Assembly: GCA_947594835.1 (NCBI GenBank) | Contig: CANQEH010000002.1 | Span: forward strand, 1-64,000 | DNA: 64,000 bases | Origin: an uncultured Acetatifactor sp. | Lineage (GTDB): Bacteria > Bacillota > Clostridia > Lachnospirales > Lachnospiraceae | Direction: 5' to 3' | In this document: positions 37,262 to 46,416 of the stretch, one piece after another | Position numbering within the stretch: position 1 is the first letter of the stretch | How the letters are laid out: every line of letters begins with the position of its first letter | Notes under the pieces: generated by a model | The model's database searches: none | Seen by the model: the letters and a program-made list of their open reading frames with translations, nothing else | What the model was told of the DNA's origin: nothing | Translations under genes and position numbers: made by a program

Positions 37262-38221
37262 CTATCCCTTGATGCCGCCCTGGTAAGTGATGCCGTCCAC
37301 CAGATATTCCTCCCCGTAGAGGAAGATGAGCAGGCTGGGCACCATGTAGATGGTAGCCACCGCAAAGGCAAGGCCGATCTCGCCTGCGTTGATCTTGCTC
37401 AAGAAAACGGACAGGGGGTGCATCTCCGGGTCTGTCAGCAAAATCAACGGCTGCTCCACCATGTTCCAATAATCAATAAAGACCAAAATCGCCGCAGAGC
37501 AGATGGCCCCTTTGCAGAGCGGCATACAGATCCGCCTGTAAATCTGCCACTCCCCCGCCCCGTCTATCTGGGCCGCCTCAATCACCGACACGGGAATCCT
37601 GCGGATAAACTTGGTGAGCAGAAACACCGCAAAGGGGGAGAAAATGCCCGGCAGCCAGATGGCCCATCTGGTGTCCAGAATATTCAGCCAGTCGCTGACT
37701 AAGTAGTTTGGCACCAGGGTCACCTGATAAGGCATCAGCATCAATATAATATACCCAAAAAAGATCATCTCCCGGATCCTGCCCCGATACCTGGCAAACC
37801 CGTAGGAGGCCAGGGAAGCCACCAGGAGCTGGAACACCACGATGGGCCCCACCAGGATCACAGAGTTCCAGAATTTCAACAGGTAATCCGGGCTCTTAAA
37901 GAGCACCGTCACATACTGGGAAAAGGAGACCATGTCCGGGATAAATTTCAAATTTACCTTCTCGGCAATGTAGACCTTTCCGCCGGTGTCCGTGGTGGCA
38001 AAGACAGAGCCGTAGTTTGCGGATATCTCCGAGGACGCCATAAAGGAATTGCTGATGGTCAGCACAATGGGCATCAGAAACAAAAAAGCAAACGACGCGG
38101 CCACCGCCGTGGCCAGGGCAAGCTTCGCGGCGTGTACGGCCTTTTTCCGCCCCCGCCTGCGCCCCAGCTTTCTGGCCTCCCTGTCCCGGACGCCGGGGAC
38201 AGACCGTTCTCTCGCGCTCAT
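37262..38221 (-). CDS. CUT1 sugar ABC importer permease, MalG/AmyC type
   Basis: The protein has 319 residues: a basic N-terminal tail (1-32), about six transmembrane helices and the ATPase-contacting EAA loop EAAQIDGAGEWQIYRRICMP. It contains an unusually long insertion after the first helix (about 58-100) on the outside. Its start overlaps the end of the partner permease by 4 bp. With the other permease it should form the membrane channel for a carbohydrate. No ATPase gene is nearby; many Firmicutes CUT1 importers share one MsmX-type ATPase encoded elsewhere. Confidence 0.92.
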   Translation of the reverse strand: MSARERSVPGVRDREARKLGRRRGRKKAVHAAKLALATAVAASFAFLFLMPIVLTISNSFMASSEISANYGSVFATTDTGGKVYIAEKVNLKFIPDMVSFSQYVTVLFKSPDYLLKFWNSVILVGPIVVFQLLVASLASYGFARYRGRIREMIFFGYIILMLMPYQVTLVPNYLVSDWLNILDTRWAIWLPGIFSPFAVFLLTKFIRRIPVSVIEAAQIDGAGEWQIYRRICMPLCKGAICSAAILVFIDYWNMVEQPLILLTDPEMHPLSVFLSKINAGEIGLAFAVATIYMVPSLLIFLYGEEYLVDGITYQGGIKG

Positions 38222-39162
38222 CCCTCCACATCCTTTCCAAACCAGTTCTCCGCCAGAAACAGCACCCCGATGATCAGAATCATCACAAGGCTCATCAGCA
38301 CCGCCGCCGCGGACAGCATCTGATAGTCCAGGGACTTGAATTTATTGTTCATAAAGTGCTGCAGCATATAGATGGTGTCATAGGGATAATCCCCCGTGAG
38401 CAGATACACCTCCCGGAACACCTTAAAGGAGTTGATGAGCGACATGATGGTCACAAACAGCACGGTGGAGGAAAGGTATCTGATCTTGATGTAGAAAAAG
38501 GTCTGAAGGGGCGTTGCGCTCTCTAACCTGGCAACCTCCAGAATATCCTTGGGGATGCTGGCCAGGGCCGCCATGAATAAGATCATGTTATAGCCCAAAT
38601 TCTTCCAGATAAACAGGATGACGACCACGATCTGCGCGTAGCTGGATTTCAGCCAGTCCGTCTTGGGAAAGCCGAACACCGCCAGGAAATCGTTCACCGC
38701 CCCGTTGTAATGGAACAGCACCTGCCAGATGAGCACAATGGAAGCCACCGGCACCATCATTGGGCTTAGGAAAAAGGTGCGGAACTGGCTGCGGAAAGGA
38801 ATCTTTGCCTCTAAAAGGATCGCCAAAAGCAGGGACAAGATCACCGCCAGAGGCACCGACACCGCGGAAAAGGCCAGGGTGTTGTGCACCGCCCGCCGGA
38901 AGGCATTGTTGTCTAAGATGTCCCGGAAATTTTCAAGCCCCACAAACCGCCCGCTGATGGGATTGTCCACCAGGGAATAGTAGATGACCACCAGAAAGGG
39001 CAGGACAAAAAACACCAGGACGCCGAGAAAGCTGGGGGCAAGGTACGCCCCCGAGCTCAATTTGATTTTCCACATCCTGCGGGCAGCTCTCCCGCGCTTT
39101 TTTCTGCCTTTCACGTCTTTTGCCCTTTCTATGCTGCGTCCCCATATCCTGCGCCGGGACAT
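38218..39162 (-). CDS. CUT1 sugar ABC importer permease, MalF/UgpA type
   Basis: The protein has 314 residues: an Arg/Lys-rich N-terminal tail of about 35 residues, six transmembrane helices and an EAA-like loop around LEVARLESATPLQTFFYIKI. The family sequence GLENFRDIL is recognisable. The gene lies 25 bp after the solute-binding lipoprotein gene and overlaps the second permease gene, the usual SBP-F-G order of sugar importers. Confidence 0.92.
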   Translation of the reverse strand: MSRRRIWGRSIERAKDVKGRKKRGRAARRMWKIKLSSGAYLAPSFLGVLVFFVLPFLVVIYYSLVDNPISGRFVGLENFRDILDNNAFRRAVHNTLAFSAVSVPLAVILSLLLAILLEAKIPFRSQFRTFFLSPMMVPVASIVLIWQVLFHYNGAVNDFLAVFGFPKTDWLKSSYAQIVVVILFIWKNLGYNMILFMAALASIPKDILEVARLESATPLQTFFYIKIRYLSSTVLFVTIMSLINSFKVFREVYLLTGDYPYDTIYMLQHFMNNKFKSLDYQMLSAAAVLMSLVMILIIGVLFLAENWFGKDVEG

Positions 39163-39187
39163 GGCCGGGCACAGGCCGCTTCTCTCC

Positions 39188-41488
39188 TCAACTGTTCTCG
39201 TCGATATAGATGCCTACCCGGCTCTGGATGATGCCCGCCACTTCCTCTGCGGTCTTCTGCCCCTGGAAGAAGGGCTCCGCCTCCTCCTGGATGATGGTCC
39301 AGATCTGGTCGTTGGTGCTGGCCACCGGCTTTGCCGTCTCCATCAGCTCCATCACCAGATCCACTTCCTCCTGGGTGGCCTTGCGGTAATCGTAAGACCA
39401 GTCGCTGCCGTAGGAGACAGACGAGCCGGCCCCCTCCTCGATGGGCTCCCCGTTTTCGTCCAACAGGGGCTCCCCGTTTGCATCCAGCACATAGGTGACC
39501 TCCACCGCCTCCTTTGCCATCTCCTCCAGTTCTTTTTTGCTGTTGGGGAAGCCGAAGCTGTACCAGGTATCATCCCTGCTTAAGTAGGACTCTAAGAAAG
39601 CCCACGCCCCGTCTTTTACAGGAGACCTGGCGGAGATGGAAAGCACCTCGTCGGTGTTTAAGACGCAGCCGCTCTCCCCCGTCGAGTTGGGATAGCCGAT
39701 GTAGACCGCGTCTCCCTGGAACATTTCCGTATACATCTGCACTTCGTCAAAGTCGTAAATCGTCGCAATATCCAAGAGCACCTCGCCCCGGGAGATCCGG
39801 CCCGGCGTGGAGCTTTCGCTGTTCCAGTTGATATCGTCTTCATCCGGGAAGCGGGCGGCAAACTCCAGAAGCTTTTTAAACTCCTCCGAGGTAAAGTCGC
39901 AGCGCGCCTCCTTCCAGTCCACATACCGCTCCATATTGTAGTTTAAGCAGGCGTTTAAGATTCTGGCATTGGAATACCGGTCAAACAGCTCCGCATCGGG
40001 ATGTGCGTCCGCCAGGGCGATCATATCCTCCAAGGTCCAGCCGGGCTTTTCCCCCACCATCTCCCCATTGCCCACCAGCGTGGTCATGTAAAAGCTCTTG
40101 GGGATGCCTGCCAGCACGCCGTCAAAGGTGTAAGCCTCCAGCACGTTTTCCAGCATATCGCTTCTGTCCAGCGCCGTGCTCTGCTCCAGATAAGGGGTCA
40201 GATCCTCGAACACCTCCTTGGCGGCCAGCTGCTCGGCGTTCAGCCCCGCAATGCAGATGATGTCCGGGCAGTTGTCGGAGGTGATGTCGTTAAACAGGCT
40301 GGTGATGGCGTCCGTGTAAGTGGTTTCCGTCCAGTTGTCGTAATCCAGATATTGCTTAATGCTGATATGGTACTCCTCGCTCTGGCGGTTAAAGGCCACC
40401 GCAGCCGCCTGTACGGCCTGGCTGGTGCTCAGGGTGCCGATCAGGATGTACTGCTTGGCCGCCACCTGGGAAGAGGGGGTCTTGGTCAGAAACGCCATGC
40501 CGCTCTCGTCTGTGGCCCAGTCCCGGTAGATGGCCGCGATCCGGCCGTCTTCCAGCACGGCTGCCGCATTCACATAACTGCCGTTTATGTCGCTGTCCAG
40601 CCAGTCGAATAATTTCTCCGAGGTCTGGGAGGCAATGTCATAGGTGTACCCGCTGACGGAGTCATAGGTGAAAAAGGATCCCTCCGTCATGGGCGTATAG
40701 TGATCCCCCTTGATGCCTTCCAGGGGCGTCCCCACGCTCTTTGTGTCCGCGTCCAGGGGAGCCACCACCATACCGCTTGAAGAAGAACTGTAATAAGAGG
40801 CGTAAACCACGCCGTCCTTCCCGGTAAACAGCTCGTTGACCCAGTCGGAGGTGGAGATGCTTCCCGCGCTGGCGCCCTCCGCGTCAAAGAGCCAGATCCC
40901 GTTTTCCCCCGACACATAAAAACGCCCCTGGCCGTCTACGCACATACCGTAGGGGTAGAGCTGTTCCCCGTTCTTCGTAAGTGCATCGGTGATGTCGGTG
41001 GTAAAAAGCGGGCTGCCCTCGCTGTCCAGCTTGACCAGGGCGTAGGTGGAAGTTCCCGTCTGGGTGGCCTCGTCGTACTGGTAGTCCTGCGTCATGATGC
41101 AGACAGTGCCGTCCAGGGCCACGTCCCAGTAGTTGATCCCGCTGCTTCCTTCCTCCAGCTGCAAAGGGATCTCACTCTCCTCCCCGCCCTCCAGCGGACG
41201 GCGAAACAGGCCCTGCACCCACTCCCCCGTCTCCTCGTCCATTCTGCCGGAGAGATAGTAGAGCGCACCGTCTATCACCTTCGAGTCGTAAAAGGTGTTC
41301 TCGGAGCCAAGATCCGTAAATTCCGGCACATAGATATATTCCGGCGCCGTCACAGCGCTTGTGCTTCCCTGCGCCTCGTCCTGTTCCTTCTTTTCCCCGC
41401 CGCAGGCGGACAGGGAACCGACAAGAACCGCCGAAAGGGCCATCAGGGACAGACAGCGGGAACCATATTTTAAAAGATTATGATCCAT
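39188..41488 (-). CDS. Giant extracellular solute-binding lipoprotein (copy 2)
   Basis: The protein has 766 residues. The signal peptide ends in the lipobox LSAC (Cys29). An N-terminal beta-rich region of about 320 residues with repeated WLFDAEG- or LVKLDSEG-like strands, suggesting a propeller, is followed by a solute-binding protein domain (about 345-766, starting YILIGTLSTSQAVQAAAVAFNR). It ends EEVAGIIQSRVGIYIDENS, like its paralogue at 31836. It is first in the operon and has its own promoter. A fused propeller and binding protein may capture or sense polymeric substrates at the surface; this is inference. Confidence 0.85.
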   Translation of the reverse strand: MDHNLLKYGSRCLSLMALSAVLVGSLSACGGEKKEQDEAQGSTSAVTAPEYIYVPEFTDLGSENTFYDSKVIDGALYYLSGRMDEETGEWVQGLFRRPLEGGEESEIPLQLEEGSSGINYWDVALDGTVCIMTQDYQYDEATQTGTSTYALVKLDSEGSPLFTTDITDALTKNGEQLYPYGMCVDGQGRFYVSGENGIWLFDAEGASAGSISTSDWVNELFTGKDGVVYASYYSSSSSGMVVAPLDADTKSVGTPLEGIKGDHYTPMTEGSFFTYDSVSGYTYDIASQTSEKLFDWLDSDINGSYVNAAAVLEDGRIAAIYRDWATDESGMAFLTKTPSSQVAAKQYILIGTLSTSQAVQAAAVAFNRQSEEYHISIKQYLDYDNWTETTYTDAITSLFNDITSDNCPDIICIAGLNAEQLAAKEVFEDLTPYLEQSTALDRSDMLENVLEAYTFDGVLAGIPKSFYMTTLVGNGEMVGEKPGWTLEDMIALADAHPDAELFDRYSNARILNACLNYNMERYVDWKEARCDFTSEEFKKLLEFAARFPDEDDINWNSESSTPGRISRGEVLLDIATIYDFDEVQMYTEMFQGDAVYIGYPNSTGESGCVLNTDEVLSISARSPVKDGAWAFLESYLSRDDTWYSFGFPNSKKELEEMAKEAVEVTYVLDANGEPLLDENGEPIEEGAGSSVSYGSDWSYDYRKATQEEVDLVMELMETAKPVASTNDQIWTIIQEEAEPFFQGQKTAEEVAGIIQSRVGIYIDENS

Positions 41489-41540
41489 ACCATTCCTTCC
41501 TTTCCTGGAAACGTATCCTTCATCCTATATGACGGGAATC

Positions 41541-41549
41541 ATTATATCA
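41541..41549 (-). promoter_or_regulatory. Extended -10 promoter of the importer/adaptor operon
   Basis: On the minus strand TGATATAAT is a perfect extended -10, about 55 bp before the first lipoprotein gene. No clear -35 is seen. Between it and the gene, GGATACGTTTCC (41508-41519 on the minus strand) is an imperfect palindrome that could bind a LacI-type regulator; only weak evidence. Confidence 0.7.
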
Positions 41550-41596
41550 CAACCTATACGGAAATGCACCTTAAGATTTTATGAAGTATCTTTCAC

Positions 41597-41647
41597 GAAA
41601 AACGAAAAAACTGCAACACTTTCGTAACAAAGCCCGTCGCAGTTTTT
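41597..41647 (-). terminator. Terminator after the PHP gene
   Basis: A 9-bp stem (AAAAACTGC at 41606-41614 with GCAGTTTTT at 41639-41647) with a 24-nt loop is followed on the minus strand by a T-run. It separates the PHP gene from the importer promoter. Confidence 0.7.
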
Positions 41648-41660
41648 CCAATTTCTTGAT

Positions 41661-42452
41661 TTATTTTATCCGAATGTAAAGCCGTCTCAATTCCCGCCTG
41701 CGCCTGGGAAAGCGCCAGAGGCTGCCCAGGCGGTTGTAGACCCAGAAGGACTCCACCCAGAGGCGTTTTGCCTTCCCGATGCGCTCCCTGGCGGTCTTCC
41801 CGTAGACGGCGCCGCCGCAGGAGCAGGCGTCGCTTCCCGCACTGCGCACCCTTTCGATCAGCTCCGCCTGGGTTCTGACAGGCTGACGAAACAGCGTATA
41901 GCCCAGGCCCACGCAGTCTTCCCTGTGGGCGTCGCTTCCCCCGAAGGCGGGCAGGCCGAACCGGTCTGCAATCTCCCTGGCCTGTCTGTTGCTCTCCTGC
42001 GTCTCACAGGCGTTAAACCCCTCCAGAAAATCAAAGCGGTCCATAAAAGCCATCTGGTTTCTGTGTTTTCTGGTGTTTAAGAAACTTAAATGCTTTTCCC
42101 CGCAGGGATGGGCAGGCCCCAGGATGCCGCCGTTTTTGTGCACAATGTCGATCAGAAACTGCACCGGCAGCCCCCGCAGCTCCAGAATTTTTAACTTCAC
42201 GCCCTCCGGCATGATGACCAGCATATGGCCCGCGTCGATGGTGTCGTACTCGATGCCCTGAAGCACCACGAACCCATCCTCCGGGTTTTCCCCCCGGGCC
42301 TCTTTCCAGGCCCGGTAGCCCTTGTAGGAATTGTGGTCGCTGACCAGCATCCCGTCAAACCCCTTCTCCTTTAAGAGCTTCACAAATTCTGCGACGGGCA
42401 CCTTCCCGTCCAAAGACCCCTCTCTGGTGTGGCAGTGCATATCAAATTTCAT
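41661..42452 (-). CDS. PHP-domain metal-dependent phosphoesterase
   Basis: The protein has 263 residues. PHP metal-binding motifs are in order: MHCHTREGS at the N-terminus, VSDHNS near 38-43, GIEYD near 66-70, PAHP near 114 and GGSDAHR near 172-178. The TrpH-like PHP subfamily hydrolyses small phosphoesters such as pAp or oligonucleotides; which one applies is unknown. The C-terminal ~50 residues are basic and extend past the usual PHP core. It lies 79 bp downstream of the large FtsX-type permease and may be co-transcribed. Confidence 0.88.
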   Translation of the reverse strand: MKFDMHCHTREGSLDGKVPVAEFVKLLKEKGFDGMLVSDHNSYKGYRAWKEARGENPEDGFVVLQGIEYDTIDAGHMLVIMPEGVKLKILELRGLPVQFLIDIVHKNGGILGPAHPCGEKHLSFLNTRKHRNQMAFMDRFDFLEGFNACETQESNRQAREIADRFGLPAFGGSDAHREDCVGLGYTLFRQPVRTQAELIERVRSAGSDACSCGGAVYGKTARERIGKAKRLWVESFWVYNRLGSLWRFPRRRRELRRLYIRIK

Positions 42453-42531
42453 ATCCTCACCCGCTTGCTTTCTTTTCCCCCCAGGCTGCTCCTGTTTCCT
42501 GCCCGGATGACCGGGCCGTCCGGCAAAACGC

Positions 42532-45500
42532 CTAATCCACCGACTTTAACGATTCCGTCATGCTGACGCCCTCCAGCTTGCCGCCCATGGCTTTTCCAAC
42601 GGCCCAGGCAAAGCCCATGGTAAGAAATGCGCTGTAAACGTAGCTGATTGGCCGGATGGACACGTCAAAAGCGATCATGTCAATCTTGATCTGGCTCATC
42701 ACAAAGGCGTGGAGCCATTTCCCCAGAAAGAGCCCCGCCGCCATGCCCATGGCCGCTAAGAGCAGGTTTTCCCGGAAGACGTAGCTCTGGGTCTCCCGCC
42801 TGTAAAAGCCCAGCACCTTGATGGTGGCGATCTCCCGGATCCGCTCGGTGATGTTGATGTTGGTCAGGTTGTACAGCACGATAAAGGCCAGGCCCGCGGC
42901 GCTTACAATGACTGCCAGCACAATGATATCCAGGCTGTCCATCATGCTGCCCACCCGCTCGCAGGTGTCCGCGTTTACCGTCACGTTGGATACGCCCTCC
43001 ATCTGCCAGAGCGCCGCCGCTGCCTCATGCACGTCCGTCCCTTCCGCCGCGTCCGCATAGACGGTCTTGGGCTGGAACTCCTCTCCCATCTGGTCTTCCC
43101 AGGTTTTTGGGGAAATATGCACATAATTGTAAATATAATTTTCCTGAATGGCGGCCACCGTCAGATGCATCTCTTCCATGGCTTCATCCCGCAGCGTGAT
43201 CACATCCCCGGGCAGGATGTGGTACTGATCCGCAATCTTGTCGGAGACGGTGCACTCCCCCGGCCCCGGATAGGGGATGGACTCCCCGTCCTTCGTATGC
43301 AGATCCACAAAGTCCGGCATCCGCTCCCCGTCCCCCACGATCAGGTAAAGGGATTTCACCCCGGCCTCCGTGACCAGATCCATATTCTTCTCCATGACGC
43401 ACAGATACCTGTCCACACCGCTGTCCGCCATCCGCTCCAGATTCTCTTTTGTCTCCTCCGTGGCGGGCTCCTTCAAGGCCGCCGCCAGGTCAAACTTCTG
43501 GATCTCCCCAAACTGCTTGTCGGCGATATCCGCGATGGAATCCTTGATGCCAAAGCCGGTGACCAGAAGGGCCGTACAGCCGCTGATGCCAAGCACCATC
43601 ATAAACAGCCGCTTTTTATAGCGGAAAATGTTCCGCAGGGAGACCTTCCGCAGGAAGCTGAGACGGTTCCAGAAAAAGGGGATCCGCTCTAAGAACACCC
43701 GCTTCCCCGCCTTGGGCGCTTTGGGGCGCATCAGCTGGGCCGCCGCCTGGGTCAGCTCCGCCCGGCAGGAGAGCCAGGTCGTCCCCAGGGAACACACAAG
43801 CGCCACCCCCAGGCAGAAGACCCCCATCCGCCCGTCCAGCACATAGCGCAGCTCCTCCGCCCGGTACATGATGCCGTAGGCCGCCCAGATCACCCTGGGG
43901 AATAGCCAGGTGCCCGCAAAAAACCCCAGGACGCATCCCGTCACCGAGGCAAGCCCCGAATAGATCATGTATTTGGACATCACGGCCCCCTGGCCGTAAC
44001 CCAGGGCCTTCAGCACGCCGATCTGGGTCCGCTGCTCCTCCACCATCCGGTTCATGGTGGTGACGCACACCAGCGCCGCCACCAGGATAAAAAACAGGGG
44101 GAAAATGTTGGCGATGCCCTCCACAATGCCGGAATCGCTCTCAAAACACACATAGCCCACATTGGTGTCCCGGCCCAGGAGATAGACCTCCGGCGGAGAC
44201 AGCTTCTGAATCTCCTGTTGTGCCTGGGAGAGGTCTCTCTGGGCGTCCGCCACTTCGGCGTCAAACTCCGCTTTCCCCTTCTGGTATTCCTCCAGCCCCT
44301 CCTGGTACTCTGCCCTGGCCTCCGCAAGATCCGCTTCCGCATCCTTCAGCTCCCGGCGTTTCTCCTCCAGGACGCTCTGGGCGTCGGAAAGCTCCTGCGC
44401 CGCCTCCCCGTAAGCCCGCTCACCCTCCAGAATCTGCGCCCGCGCTGCCTCCAGGGCGTCCATGCTGTCGCTGTTTTTCTGCCACTCAGCCACGCCTTCC
44501 TCCAGGGCCTGCTGGGCCTGCGAAAGCTCCTTCTCTTTCTCCTCCAGGGCAGCCTTCCCGTCGGCCAGCTCCTGGGCCTTCTGCTCCAGCAGGCTCCGGG
44601 CGTCTGAGAGCTGCCTCTCGCCCTCCGCCAGGGCTTTTTTCCCTTCCTCCAGCTGTTCTTCCCCGTCCGCGATCCGGGCCTCGCCCTCCGCCAGACTGGC
44701 CGCGGCGTCTGAAAGCTCTGCCTCCCCCTGCGCTTTCTTTTCCTCAAATTCCTCCCGGGCGGAAGATAGTTCCTCCTCGGCGTCCGCCAGGATGCGCTCA
44801 TAGCGGAACATGGCGGCCTGGCTGGCATAGTCCTCCCAGAGGGCCTTCGTCTCCTCCAGATAGTCCTTGTAGGCCTGGCTGTAAAGGCCGAAATCCCGGT
44901 CAAACCGGGCGTAAATTTCCGTGTAATATTCTTCCGCAAACCCCTCCGGCAAAAGATAGGCAAAGCCAGAGAGCCGCCCCGTGCCCAGGGAAGTGTTCCC
45001 CCGTTCATACTGCAGATACAGCGGGGACTGCACGATCCCCACGATGAGAAAGCGCTCCCCCGCAAAATGCGCAAAAGTTTCCTGATCGTTGTCCTTTGAG
45101 AGCACAAGATACTTTCCCAGCACATCCTCCCCGAAGAGATTGGAGTCCACCACACACTCGTCTTTTGCCTGTGGCAGCCTTCCGGCAGTGAGTTTCACCA
45201 GGTTGACCTGCCCGGTGAGGCTGTGTATCTTTAACGCCCCCTGGCTGCCCTCCCCGTCCTGGTCTGCGTCTTCTTCCCCTTCCACCCGGTACAGCGCGTC
45301 GAAGGACAGCGATCCCTCTGCGGCGGCCACCCCGTCCTGCCCGGCCAGCCATTCTACCCCGGCCCTGTCGTAGCCCAGCTCGGACACCAGGCGGTAGTCG
45401 TAAAAGGCCTGCCCGGCCAGATAGCCCTCCACGGTCTCCACCATGGCCTCCCTGGCCACCTTTAAGCCCGCAAAAAAGCCCACTCCCAGCGCGATGATGG

Positions 45501-45576
45501 AAAAAATCGCCAGAAACCGCCCAAAACTCGATTTGATTTCCCGAAAGGTGGATACCAGAAGTCTTGACCTTACCAT
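42532..45576 (-). CDS. Large FtsX/MacB-type ABC permease with long coiled coil
   Basis: The protein has 1014 residues. After an N-terminal membrane helix (about 17-37) come an extracytoplasmic domain and a long coiled coil (about 255-470, heptads rich in Glu, Gln, Leu and Ala). Then follow an FtsX membrane block (about 485-620), a second extracytoplasmic domain (about 680-860) and a final FtsX block (about 870-1000). This is the double-FtsX layout of large Gram-positive lipoprotein or peptide-type transporters with an unusually long coiled arm. The ATG follows GGAG and overlaps the ATPase gene by 7 bp. The coiled arm may reach through the cell wall; the substrate is unknown. Confidence 0.9.
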   Translation of the reverse strand: MVRSRLLVSTFREIKSSFGRFLAIFSIIALGVGFFAGLKVAREAMVETVEGYLAGQAFYDYRLVSELGYDRAGVEWLAGQDGVAAAEGSLSFDALYRVEGEEDADQDGEGSQGALKIHSLTGQVNLVKLTAGRLPQAKDECVVDSNLFGEDVLGKYLVLSKDNDQETFAHFAGERFLIVGIVQSPLYLQYERGNTSLGTGRLSGFAYLLPEGFAEEYYTEIYARFDRDFGLYSQAYKDYLEETKALWEDYASQAAMFRYERILADAEEELSSAREEFEEKKAQGEAELSDAAASLAEGEARIADGEEQLEEGKKALAEGERQLSDARSLLEQKAQELADGKAALEEKEKELSQAQQALEEGVAEWQKNSDSMDALEAARAQILEGERAYGEAAQELSDAQSVLEEKRRELKDAEADLAEARAEYQEGLEEYQKGKAEFDAEVADAQRDLSQAQQEIQKLSPPEVYLLGRDTNVGYVCFESDSGIVEGIANIFPLFFILVAALVCVTTMNRMVEEQRTQIGVLKALGYGQGAVMSKYMIYSGLASVTGCVLGFFAGTWLFPRVIWAAYGIMYRAEELRYVLDGRMGVFCLGVALVCSLGTTWLSCRAELTQAAAQLMRPKAPKAGKRVFLERIPFFWNRLSFLRKVSLRNIFRYKKRLFMMVLGISGCTALLVTGFGIKDSIADIADKQFGEIQKFDLAAALKEPATEETKENLERMADSGVDRYLCVMEKNMDLVTEAGVKSLYLIVGDGERMPDFVDLHTKDGESIPYPGPGECTVSDKIADQYHILPGDVITLRDEAMEEMHLTVAAIQENYIYNYVHISPKTWEDQMGEEFQPKTVYADAAEGTDVHEAAAALWQMEGVSNVTVNADTCERVGSMMDSLDIIVLAVIVSAAGLAFIVLYNLTNINITERIREIATIKVLGFYRRETQSYVFRENLLLAAMGMAAGLFLGKWLHAFVMSQIKIDMIAFDVSIRPISYVYSAFLTMGFAWAVGKAMGGKLEGVSMTESLKSVD

Positions 45577-46274
45577 TCTATCTCCGATACATCCTTGATG
45601 TTTCCGTTTCTCTCCATGCTGGCCACAGTGCCGCTCTTTACGGTGATGATGCGGTCGGCCATGGCGGTCAGCGCCTGGTTATGGGTGATGACCACCACCG
45701 TCTTTCCCATCTCCCTGCAGGTGTCCTGCAAAAGCTTCAACACCGCTTTCCCCGTATTGTAATCCAGGGCGCCTGTGGGTTCGTCGCACAAAAGCAGCTT
45801 CGGGTTTTTGGCCAGGGCCCTGGCGATGGCCACTCTCTGCTGCTCCCCGCCGGAGAGCTGGGCCGGAAAATTGTTCATCCGGTCGGAAAGCCCCACCTGG
45901 CCCAGCACCGTGGCTGCGTCCAGCGGTTCCCTGCAGATCTGGGCCGCCAGCTCCACATTTTCTTTTGCAGTGAGATTCTGCACCAGATTGTAAAACTGGA
46001 ACACGAAGCCCACGTCATAGCGCCTGTAAGTGGTCAGCTGCCGCTTGTCAAAGGCGGAGATCTCCCTGCCGTCTAAAAACACCCTGCCTGAGGTGAGCCG
46101 GTCCATCCCTCCCAGAATATTTAAAATGGTGGTCTTGCCTGCGCCGGAAGCACCCACAATGACGCAGAATTCCCCCTTTTCGATCTGGAAGTCCACCCCG
46201 TGCAGCGCACGGATCTCCACTTCCCCGGTGCGGTAGACCTTCTCCACATTTTCAAACCTCACAAAGGCGTCCAT
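45570..46274 (-). CDS. ABC transporter ATPase, LolD/MacB type
   Basis: The protein has 234 residues. Walker [10 protein letters not shown] (about 41-49), signature LSGGE near 141 and Walker [13 protein letters not shown] are intact and typical of the MacB/LolD/FtsE class. It should power the adjacent FtsX-type permease. The ATG at 46274 is chosen because the promoter -10 lies inside the longer open frame; the ribosome binding site is weak (GGGGGCAGGG). It might also serve the MacB-core-like protein at 34337, but that is speculation. Confidence 0.93.
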   Translation of the reverse strand: MDAFVRFENVEKVYRTGEVEIRALHGVDFQIEKGEFCVIVGASGAGKTTILNILGGMDRLTSGRVFLDGREISAFDKRQLTTYRRYDVGFVFQFYNLVQNLTAKENVELAAQICREPLDAATVLGQVGLSDRMNNFPAQLSGGEQQRVAIARALAKNPKLLLCDEPTGALDYNTGKAVLKLLQDTCREMGKTVVVITHNQALTAMADRIITVKSGTVASMERNGNIKDVSEIEW

Positions 46275-46327
46275 GCCCTGCCCCCTGTCCGATTCCCCAT
46301 ATTCCGTCAACGAATCTCTTGTTTCAG

Positions 46328-46357
46328 AGTATAGCATAAATTCTTTTCATCGGGCAA
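46328..46357 (-). promoter_or_regulatory. Promoter of the ABC ATPase/permease operon
   Basis: On the minus strand TTGCCC (46352-46357), an 18-bp spacer and TATACT (46328-46333) lie about 55 bp before the ATPase gene. Confidence 0.7.
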
Positions 46358-46363
46358 TGTTTT

Positions 46364-46372
46364 TGGTATAAT
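46364..46372 (+). promoter_or_regulatory. Extended -10 promoter of the glycosyltransferase gene
   Basis: TGGTATAAT is an extended -10 (TGn plus TATAAT), 44 bp before the ATG. It is back to back with the divergent ABC promoter. Confidence 0.7.
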
Positions 46373-46416
46373 AAGTCTGCTGTTTTATCGAATTTTTAGA
46401 AATCGGGGAGGCCGTT

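Noticed and set aside
42453..42531. Gap between the FtsX permease and PHP genes as a possible regulatory site
   Set aside because: No promoter, hairpin or ORF was seen; probably an operon spacer.
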